6,125 nucleotides of DNA from Prevotellaceae bacterium. Lineage in GTDB: Bacteria > Bacteroidota > Bacteroidia > Bacteroidales > UBA932. The notes under the pieces were generated by a model, which was given only the letters and a program-made list of their open reading frames with translations, was not told the DNA's origin and ran no database searches. Positions 1 through 4,819 of this stretch are shown here, piece after piece. Location of the stretch: contig JAIRXY010000083.1 in assembly GCA_031268055.1 (NCBI GenBank), positions 1 through 6,125 of the forward strand, read 5' to 3'. Each line of letters begins with the position of its first letter. Within the stretch, counting starts at the first letter, position 1. The translations under genes and the position numbers were made by a program.

Positions 1-9
1 GGCAGAGCA

Positions 10-606
10 ATGGCGCAGAAGAAACCCACATCCCCCACCACAAAGGCGCAGAAGAAGCCCGGCAAGCCTAAGAAGCCCACCAAAGCCACTGCTCCCAAAT
101 CACCCGCCGGAAAGCGCCCCGGCGGTCGCCCCACCGCGTACAAAAAAGAGTACGATGAGCAGGCATTTCAGCACTGCCTGCTGGGGGCAACCGACAAGGA
201 GCTCACAAGGCTATTTAACATTTCCGAATCAACGTTAAACAAATGGAAGCGCGACCATCCGGAGTTTTCGGAGTGCATTTCGAGCGGCAAAGAAAACGCT
301 GACGCCCGCGTAGCCTCCGCCCTTTACTCGCGCGCCATTGGGTTTACCAAGGAGGGCTGCGAAAAGGTGTTTCAATTCAAGGGTGATATAGTGCGCGCCG
401 AAGTCAAAGAGTACTACCCGCCCGACGTTTCTTCTGGAATATTTTGGTTAAAAAACAGGCAGCCGGGGCTGTGGCGGGATAGGCAGGCGGTTGCCCATGA
501 GAATCCGGACGGTACGCCGCTTTTTTCCGGCTTTGGCTTTGCATTTTTACCCTTATTAGATAGCGACACTCAGGATGACAGCAGAAGCGAGCAACGGCAG
601 GATTAA
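10..606 (+). CDS. terS: Phage terminase small subunit with basic N-terminal arm
   Basis: Predicted DNA-recognition subunit of the packaging motor: it binds the phage DNA and hands it to the large terminase encoded next. Residues 1-46 form a disordered-looking arm with 11 Lys, 2 Arg and 9 Pro among the first 42 positions and no acidic residue before Glu47. Next comes GRPTAY (39-44), then a helix-turn-helix around 62-86 (DKELTRLFNISESTLNKWKR), which is the usual DNA-binding fold of small terminases. A helical stretch at 94-111 probably serves oligomerisation. The C-terminal motif SGIFWLKNRQPGLWRD (142-157) is common in small terminases of this type. The 198-aa length is ordinary. Only nine bases precede the ATG and they contain no in-frame stop, so a start further upstream cannot be excluded. 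The last 32 bases overlap the large-subunit gene. Family assignment rests on motif recognition and on position; the DNA-binding role of the arm is inferred. Confidence 0.87.
   Translation: MAQKKPTSPTTKAQKKPGKPKKPTKATAPKSPAGKRPGGRPTAYKKEYDEQAFQHCLLGATDKELTRLFNISESTLNKWKRDHPEFSECISSGKENADARVASALYSRAIGFTKEGCEKVFQFKGDIVRAEVKEYYPPDVSSGIFWLKNRQPGLWRDRQAVAHENPDGTPLFSGFGFAFLPLLDSDTQDDSRSEQRQD
13..60 (+). repeat. Short imperfect direct repeat encoding AQKKP twice
   Basis: Bases 13-27 and 46-60 match at 14 of 15 positions, and each copy encodes Ala-Gln-Lys-Lys-Pro in the basic arm of the small terminase. The surrounding Lys/Pro/Ala codons (AAG, CCC, GCC) are also low in complexity, so the repeat probably reflects expansion of a simple basic tail and not a binding site. 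Confidence 0.5.
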
Positions 607-1903
607 CGTTAAGCAGCGCATGGCGTACAGCTTCCTGCGCGACGGCGCTACCCGCTACCTGCTGTACGGCGGGGCGGGCGGCGGCGGCAAGTCGTGGCTG
701 GGGTGCGAGTGGCTCATGATGTGCGGATACTACCTGCCCGGCACCCGCTGGTTTGTAGGCCGAAACAACCTCAAGGATAGCCGCAACTCGGTGCTGGTTA
801 CGTGGGGTAAGGTCGCCAAGTGGCACGGCTTCACCGGCTACAAGCTGACGGAATCCGGCATACGCTTTTCCAACGGCAGCGAGGCGCTGCTGCTGGACTT
901 GACCTACTACCCGTACAAAGACCCGATGTACGAGCGGCTGGGCTCGCTGGAGTTCACCGGCGGGTGGATTGAGGAAGCCGGAGAGGTGCACCCCCTTGCC
1001 TTTGAGGTGCTAAAGTCGCGCGCAGGGCGGCACCTGAATGTTGAGTATAAGCTGCCCATCAAGATGCTCATCACGTGCAACCCCAAAAAGGGCTGGCTTT
1101 ACGAAACGTTCTACAAGCCTTACCGTGAGGGGGCGCTGCCGGAGGGCTACGCCTTTGTCCCCGCGCTGGTCACCGACAACCCGTTTCAGAGCGCAGATTA
1201 CGTTAAGGGCTTGCAGAGCATTACCGATAGCAGCACCCGCGAGCGGCTGCTGCTGGGCAACTGGGAGTATGACGATGACCCCACCGCCCTGTGCCAGTAC
1301 GATGCGATTTTGGAGCTTTTTAGGTCAGACCACCTGCCGGACGATGGCAGGCATTACCTCACGGCCGACGTTGCAAGAATGGGCGCAGACAAGGCAATAG
1401 TGGCCGTATGGCGCGGGTGGGTCGTAAAGGAGCTGCACGTGTTTGACAAGTCCAAAACCACCGAAATACAGGCCTGCATAAACGCCATGCGCACCAAGTA
1501 CGGCATACCCGCATCGCGCTGCATAGCAGACGAGGACGGCGTAGGCGGCGGCGTGGTGGACAGCTGCCGCATTACGGGATTTGTCAACAACAGCCGCGCC
1601 CTCAACGGCGAAAACTACTACAACTTGCAGTCGCAGTGCGGGTACAGGCTGGCCGAAAAAGTCAACGGGCGCGAGCTGTACATTGAGGCCGAGCTGTCCA
1701 AAACCCACAAAGATGAGCTGATGCAGGACTTGGAGTGGCTCAAGAGCTACGAATCCGACCGCGACGGCAAGCTGCGCATCCTGCCAAAGGAAAAGATAAA
1801 GGAGGCCACAGGCCGCTCACCCGATTGGCGCGATGTGCTGCTCATGCGCATGTACTTTGAGCTGGCAGGAGGCCAGCGAGGTATAAAGTTTATAGGCTAC
1901 TAA
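575..1903 (+). CDS. terL: Phage terminase large subunit (packaging ATPase and nuclease)
   Basis: Motor protein that docks on the portal, drives DNA into the prohead by ATP hydrolysis and cuts the DNA. The ATPase half shows a Q-like motif (NVKQRMAY, 11-18), a Walker A loop GAGGGGKS (33-40), a Walker B strand with catalytic acid FTGGWIEEA (127-135) and a coupling motif TCNP (167-170). The RNase H-like nuclease half shows the expected acidic residues: D265 in LTADVARMGAD, D321 in ADEDGVGGG, and D417/D420 in SPDWRDVLLM. All key residues are present, so the enzyme is probably active. The 442-aa length is normal for the family. ATG 575 is preferred over ATG 620 (Met16) because the later start would remove the Q-like motif. 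The gene overlaps the small-subunit gene by 32 bases with no clear Shine-Dalgarno site, which suggests coupled translation. Confidence 0.97.
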   Translation: MTAEASNGRINVKQRMAYSFLRDGATRYLLYGGAGGGGKSWLGCEWLMMCGYYLPGTRWFVGRNNLKDSRNSVLVTWGKVAKWHGFTGYKLTESGIRFSNGSEALLLDLTYYPYKDPMYERLGSLEFTGGWIEEAGEVHPLAFEVLKSRAGRHLNVEYKLPIKMLITCNPKKGWLYETFYKPYREGALPEGYAFVPALVTDNPFQSADYVKGLQSITDSSTRERLLLGNWEYDDDPTALCQYDAILELFRSDHLPDDGRHYLTADVARMGADKAIVAVWRGWVVKELHVFDKSKTTEIQACINAMRTKYGIPASRCIADEDGVGGGVVDSCRITGFVNNSRALNGENYYNLQSQCGYRLAEKVNGRELYIEAELSKTHKDELMQDLEWLKSYESDRDGKLRILPKEKIKEATGRSPDWRDVLLMRMYFELAGGQRGIKFIGY

Positions 1904-1907
1904 CGCA

Positions 1908-1930
1908 GCGCAGCGCGCTGGTTGCTGCGC
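1908..1930 (+). other. GC-rich hairpin just after terL
   Basis: GCGCAGC at 1908-1914 pairs perfectly with GCTGCGC at 1924-1930 around a nine-base loop, starting five bases after the terL stop. A ten-base perfect palindrome (CAGCGCGCTG, 1911-1920) overlaps its left arm. No T-run follows, so it does not qualify as an intrinsic terminator. It might stabilise the mRNA end, attenuate transcription, or mean nothing in this GC-rich sequence. A smaller 6-bp hairpin lies inside the end of terL (1861-1866 with 1872-1877). Confidence 0.4.
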
Positions 1931-1988
1931 AGATGGCGACAGGCGCAGGGGTGAGGTGTAAACTATTTGTGTCGCTACCAACAAAAAA

Positions 1989-1994
1989 AAGGAG
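1989..1994 (+). promoter_or_regulatory. Ribosome binding site AAGGAG in an A-rich leader
   Basis: AAGGAG lies ten bases upstream of the ATG at 2005, flanked by A8 (1983-1990) and A6 (1995-2000). It is the only convincing Shine-Dalgarno site in the window. It fixes the start of the next gene at 2005 and not at the in-frame ATG at 1933. An A-rich, weakly structured leader is consistent with efficient initiation in Bacteroidota, which is inference. Confidence 0.7.
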
Positions 1995-2004
1995 AAAAAA
2001 CGGT

Positions 2005-2430
2005 ATGACAACGCTTCAAAAGCTGCTTAGCTTCATAGAGAGCCTCGGCGTAGGGTACAAGGTATTCTACGACGAGGCGGCCGCCATGAACGTCAAAGCC
2101 GACCTGCTGCACGGCGGCGACGGCTTCATTTACATAGAGGAATGGCGCGAGGGTACCTACGTAAAGGAGAAATACTTTAGCGCAAAAACCACCCGCATAC
2201 GCATGCGCTTCTGCAAGCTGTGCGCGCTGGACGGCGAGGCCACAGAGCGCGAAGCCCTGCGGGAGCAGATAGAGGCCGAGGCGGTGCTGCCGTTCTGCAA
2301 GGCCTACAACGCCAGCGGCCTGTTTTCGCCCGTCAGCGCGTGGAGCTGGGTATCCTCCATATCGCGGTTTGACTGCAACGAGGTGTCGCTGATATTATCG
2401 TTTAACCTGAAAGAAAGTATCTGCCTGTGA
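2005..2430 (+). CDS. Hypothetical phage protein, possible neck or tail-terminator type
   Basis: A 141-aa protein that I do not recognise with certainty. The start at ATG 2005 is chosen for its AAGGAG site; an in-frame ATG at 1933 would add 24 residues that look like translated leader (MATGAGVRCK...). Residues 1-15 look like an amphipathic helix, 40-60 look beta-like (GFIYIEEW, then TYVKEKYF), 64-75 contain Cys-x-x-Cys (C70, C73), and 78-95 form an Ala/Glu-rich helix. The end alternates polar and hydrophobic residues (FDCNEVSLILSF, 122-133) and closes with ICL. An alpha/beta layout with such a C-terminal strand is compatible with small tail-terminator or neck proteins, and the position between terminase and tail-type genes fits; this is a weak inference. 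Two cysteines alone do not support metal binding. The stop overlaps the next start (GTGA, 2427-2430). Confidence 0.75.
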   Translation: MTTLQKLLSFIESLGVGYKVFYDEAAAMNVKADLLHGGDGFIYIEEWREGTYVKEKYFSAKTTRIRMRFCKLCALDGEATEREALREQIEAEAVLPFCKAYNASGLFSPVSAWSWVSSISRFDCNEVSLILSFNLKESICL

Positions 2431-2732
2431 AAAAAGTTGAGCGCATAGAAGATGTAAGGAAAAAGTTTTTTTCTGAAATCGGTACCGTCTCCGAGCGGCT
2501 TAGCGACCCCTCCGTGCGCGACATTACCGGCTGCGGGGTGAAGTTCGCCTGCTACCGTACCGGGGATGAGCGCACCGGCGTTGTTACCTCCATTACGTTT
2601 GACCTGCGCACGGCCAGCTGGGTGTGCTCCATCCGCGAGCTGCCCGGCGGCAAGCTCGTGCAGCGAAAGTACGGTAGCGTTGAGGTGGTGCTTTCTGCCA
2701 GCGAGGTAGCGCAGGCGGAAAGCGATGAATAG
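2427..2732 (+). CDS. Small hypothetical phage protein, probable beta-rich fold
   Basis: A 101-aa protein of unknown function. It starts at GTG 2427, overlapping the previous stop by three bases; there is no other Met codon in frame, so translational coupling to the upstream gene is the simplest reading. The first 20 residues are charged and helical-looking (KKVERIEDVRKKFF). Residues 34-90 alternate short strands and turns (CGVKFACYRTGDERTGVVTS, then SWVCSIRELPGGKLVQRKYG), resembling a small beta-barrel or SH3-like module. The end is Ala/Glu-rich. It could be a minor head-tail connection component, judged from context only. A run of seven T (2466-2472) encodes Phe-Phe and is otherwise unremarkable. 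Confidence 0.72.
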   Translation: MKKVERIEDVRKKFFSEIGTVSERLSDPSVRDITGCGVKFACYRTGDERTGVVTSITFDLRTASWVCSIRELPGGKLVQRKYGSVEVVLSASEVAQAESDE

Positions 2733-2747
2733 CATAAATTTTGGGGT

Positions 2748-3239
2748 ATGGAAAAAATCAGCAAAAAAGTAGACATTGTGGGCGGCAAGCTCACCTTTTA
2801 CCATCGCATAGAGCTGGGCAAAATTATTGCCTCCGGGTGCGACCCTGCACAGGCGCTAAGGGAGGTCATGCGCTGCCTGCACGGTGTGGAGGTAGACCCG
2901 AAAAAGGAAAGCGACCTCAGAGGATACGTCGCGTACTTTGAGGAAATCGTTAGGGGAATTTCCTTTTGGGTGGAGCAGGAAAAAAGGCTCAGGTACGACC
3001 CCACGCCGGAAGAGCTACAGGCGGGCATACGCCAAATGTACCGGAACATAGGGGAGTTCGGCACCCTGACGGCCATTGCGCAGGCCTACGCAAAAGACCC
3101 CGACGAGGTGCTACAGTGGGAGTATGGCAAGGTATTTGGCCTACTGATGACGGACTTTGAAAAGGCAAAGTTTCAGCAGCGGCTGCAAAGTATTCACGAC
3201 AGAAAAAACAGGGTAGGCAAGTGGAGACGGAAGCGATAG
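2748..3239 (+). CDS. Helical phage protein, candidate tail assembly chaperone-like, with frameshift site near its end
   Basis: A 163-aa, mostly helical and highly charged protein with no confident family match. The ATG at 2748 lies 15 bases after the previous stop and has no proper Shine-Dalgarno site. Likely helices cover 20-30, 33-45, 56-80, 88-101, 105-115 and 118-150; the last contains VLQWEYGKVFGLLMTDFEKA (121-140), an aromatic/charged pattern of the kind seen in small helical tail assembly chaperones. The zero-frame end is strongly basic (RVGKWRRKR, 155-163). Just before that tail, codons Lys153-Asn154 form the slippery heptamer A AAA AAC, and the next gene is open in the -1 frame and overlaps by 19 bases. 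A -1 shift would swap the nine-residue basic tail for the whole next protein. Chaperone function is inferred from length, helical character and this junction, so the name is tentative. Confidence 0.82.
   Translation: MEKISKKVDIVGGKLTFYHRIELGKIIASGCDPAQALREVMRCLHGVEVDPKKESDLRGYVAYFEEIVRGISFWVEQEKRLRYDPTPEELQAGIRQMYRNIGEFGTLTAIAQAYAKDPDEVLQWEYGKVFGLLMTDFEKAKFQQRLQSIHDRKNRVGKWRRKR
3203..3209 (+). other. Candidate -1 ribosomal frameshift heptamer A AAA AAC
   Basis: Zero-frame codons are AGA (3201), AAA (3204) and AAC (3207), so the heptamer has the X XXY YYZ phase needed for -1 slippage. The -1 frame is open from 3161, after a TGA at 3158-3160, and continues through CAG GGT AGG CAA into the downstream gene at 3221. 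A shift would therefore yield 154 + 4 + 158 = 316 residues. A AAA AAC is a classic slippery sequence in viruses; in E. coli the AAG-ending version is known to be stronger. I see no clear stem at the usual 5-9 base spacing. A bulged hairpin lies about 30 bases downstream. Confidence 0.5.
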
Positions 3240-3697
3240 GCAGCATTTTGCGCGAGGAGCTGGACGCGCTGCTGCGCGACATTATTTCCCGGCATGAGCA
3301 GGCGGGGCGAACGGGGCAGGTAGCCTCAGGGCGCACGCGCGACAGCTTTGAGGTAGCCGTTGAGGGGCTGCACGGGCGCATCATGGGCAACCGCTGGCCG
3401 GGGCCGGTACTCGAAACGGGTCGCAAGCCCGGGCGCGTGCCCTACGATTTTCAAAGCATTATCCGCGAGTGGATTGTAGCCAAGGGGCTGAGCTTTCGAG
3501 ACAACGACCAGCTTAACCGGTGGGCGGCCGCCATTGCGTGGACAATCAAAAGGGAGGGCACGGAGCTTTACCGCTCCGGCGCGCGCGAGGACATATTTCA
3601 GACGGCCATAGCCGACTTTACGGACAGGCTCGCCAACAGGATAGCAATATTCTACGCGGCAGAGGTAGTAAGCAACATTTTTAACATCAACACTTAG
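3221..3697 (+). CDS. Putative neck/tail-completion protein (HK97 gp10-like), possibly also made as a frameshift fusion
   Basis: A 158-aa protein starting at GTG 3221, inside the end of the preceding gene (19-base overlap). Weak purine-rich GGGTAGG at 3211-3217 is the only candidate ribosome site; TTG 3248 is an alternative start. Visible segments are an N-terminal helix (6-24), ASGRTRDSFEV (35-45), GPVLETGRKPG (61-71), IREWIVAKGL (81-90), AWTIKREGTELYR (106-118) and a C-terminal helix. The order 'S-G-x-x-R-x-S, LE-x-G-R-x-P, I-x-x-W-I-x-x-K-G, A-x-x-I-x-x-x-G-T' is familiar from HK97 gp10-like and related tail-completion proteins of Bacteroidota phages, which act at the head-tail joint. The recognition is from memory of the family and moderate in strength. 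With the upstream slippery heptamer, the protein may be produced mainly or partly as the C-terminal half of a 316-aa fusion. Confidence 0.82.
   Translation: METEAIGSILREELDALLRDIISRHEQAGRTGQVASGRTRDSFEVAVEGLHGRIMGNRWPGPVLETGRKPGRVPYDFQSIIREWIVAKGLSFRDNDQLNRWAAAIAWTIKREGTELYRSGAREDIFQTAIADFTDRLANRIAIFYAAEVVSNIFNINT
3240..3275 (+). other. Possible bulged RNA hairpin downstream of the frameshift heptamer
   Basis: GCAGCA (3240-3245) pairs with TGCTGC (3270-3275), and after a TTTT bulge GCGCG (3250-3254) pairs with CGCGC (3265-3269), giving 11 base pairs around a ten-base loop. It begins 30 bases after the heptamer, further than usual stimulatory stems. GC-rich coding sequence often folds like this by chance, so its role is doubtful. 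Confidence 0.25.
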
Positions 3698-3701
3698 CAG
3701 C

Positions 3702-4799
3702 ATGGCAGCAACCATATTAGAAAGCGCACCGGCGGTGCACGCGGCGTTTAACCCAACGAGGGTTGCGCTATCAAAGGAATCCGGCGACGGCTACGCGTCC
3801 GCCGCGCTGAGGGTAGCCGCGAGCGACGGCAGCGCGGATATACGCTTTGAGCGCGACTTCATCGGCAACCGCGCAACCTTTTACATCGACGGCTTGCTCA
3901 GCAAGCTCTTTAGGGAGGGCGCTACGCCCATCGTGGACACGCGCGTAGTGGCAGATGCGCTGCTGGCGGCCAGCTACACGCTCCAAGTCCTTTCGCCCAT
4001 AACGTCAAGTAGCGTAGCCAGAACAGCGCTTAACGCCGTGGTGCAGGCGGGCGAAAGCTTTGACTTTGCCCCCTACCGTGGGAAGTTCCTCACCAGGGCG
4101 CGCTACCTCCAAAAGTACGCAGGCTACCCGCTGAGCGTAGCCGCGCTATCGTTCCCCGCTTCTTCTACCTACGTCTCTTTCAACGGCGGCGCGGTGAACG
4201 GAATCACCATCAGCGCGCCGCACTTTGTGGTCAACATCCCCGACGATGCGCTGCGGGTGCTGCTATCCAAGAGCCAGCTGGCGGGCAACCTGCTGGAGGC
4301 AAACGGCGGGGAGCTCATCACCACCAACAGCGGCGAAGTAGTTGAGCTGTGGCCGCTGCTCACCGACGGCAGCATCACCCCCCTACAGGTGGTGCCCTCG
4401 TGCACGCCCAACAGCCCGCTCTACGTGAGGTGGGTAAACAAGCTTGGGGGGTACGACCACTTCATGTTTAAGCAGCGGCAAACGGTAAAGCAGGAGCTGA
4501 AGAACGTACAGCTGAGCGCGCCGTTTGTCACCGACAGCGCGGCCTTTGAGCGCAGCGAAGAGGTGTACAGCTACGAGGCGGACAACACCGTTGTTGCCGG
4601 AGCAGAGAACGTAAACCGGTACGAGTTTGACGTGCTGCGCGGCCTGCTGACCTCACCCCGCATGTGGTGGTACCGTGAGGACTTGCAGCGGTGGATACGG
4701 ATTTACATTGCCAAGGGCAGCACGCAGGAGAATACGCGGCAATCCATGCAGAGCGTAGAGTTTGAGTTTGTGCTGCCGGAGCAAAACGTGCAGATTTAA
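3702..4799 (+). CDS. Putative phage tail structural protein (Bacteroidota phage type)
   Basis: A 365-aa protein starting at ATG 3702, four bases after the previous stop, and ending in tandem stops TAATAA (4797-4802). Its layout resembles a structural protein common in Bacteroides-type phages and prophages. The N-terminal part (14-70) has the form 'NP..V.L......Y....LRVA......FERDFIGNRATFYIDGLL', a beta-rich module. A central Trp/Gly motif YVRWVNKLGGYDHFMF (241-256) is characteristic. A C-terminal segment runs from YEFDVLRGLLTSPRMWWYRE (307-326) through WIRIYI and ends in a strand (VEFEFVLP). There is no signal peptide or membrane segment. In relatives this protein travels with the large protein encoded next, as here, and is thought to belong to the tail tip or baseplate; the exact role is not established from sequence. 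Gene identity as a structural protein is fairly secure, the function less so. Confidence 0.85.
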   Translation: MAATILESAPAVHAAFNPTRVALSKESGDGYASAALRVAASDGSADIRFERDFIGNRATFYIDGLLSKLFREGATPIVDTRVVADALLAASYTLQVLSPITSSSVARTALNAVVQAGESFDFAPYRGKFLTRARYLQKYAGYPLSVAALSFPASSTYVSFNGGAVNGITISAPHFVVNIPDDALRVLLSKSQLAGNLLEANGGELITTNSGEVVELWPLLTDGSITPLQVVPSCTPNSPLYVRWVNKLGGYDHFMFKQRQTVKQELKNVQLSAPFVTDSAAFERSEEVYSYEADNTVVAGAENVNRYEFDVLRGLLTSPRMWWYREDLQRWIRIYIAKGSTQENTRQSMQSVEFEFVLPEQNVQI

Positions 4800-4819
4800 T
4801 AAGTACCTTACAGCCAGCC

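Noticed and set aside
404..991. Long reverse-strand open frame of 195 codons across the terminase genes
   Set aside because: It lies antisense to the small and large terminase genes, whose motifs are clear. Its translation is low-complexity Ala/Val/Pro, typical of the reverse of GC-rich coding DNA. The other reverse-strand frames (for example 2304-2804, 2989-3426, 4528-4902) are rejected for the same reason.
1038..1400. Forward open frame of 120 codons inside terL
   Set aside because: It overlaps the large terminase in another frame and encodes an Arg/Ser/Thr-rich sequence without motifs; the terminase reading shows conserved catalytic residues through the same bases.
1955..1972. Possible Bacteroidota -7 promoter element (TA..TTTG) before the gene at 2005
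   Set aside because: TTTG at 1966-1969 has no TA two bases upstream as the TAnnTTTG consensus requires, and no -33 TTG-type element lies at the right distance. I do not call a promoter.
561..1977. Nine-base inverted match TAGCGACAC (561-569) and GTGTCGCTA (1969-1977), each shortly before a gene start
   Set aside because: A single 9-base match over 1.4 kb is expected fairly often by chance, and the first copy is inside coding sequence. No further copies were noticed.
1933..2004. 24-codon N-terminal extension of the first small gene from ATG 1933
   Set aside because: No ribosome site precedes 1933, the extension spans the A-rich leader (KKRRKNG), and AAGGAG sits at a suitable distance from ATG 2005.
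2430..2436. AAAAAAG heptamer at the junction of the 141-aa and 101-aa genes
   Set aside because: In the upstream gene's frame it lies after the TGA stop, and in the downstream frame it is out of phase, so it cannot mediate a -1 fusion.
2980..2986. AAAAAAG heptamer inside the helical gene
   Set aside because: It is out of phase for -1 slippage: zero-frame codons are GAA AAA AGG. It serves as a contrast to the in-phase heptamer at 3203-3209.
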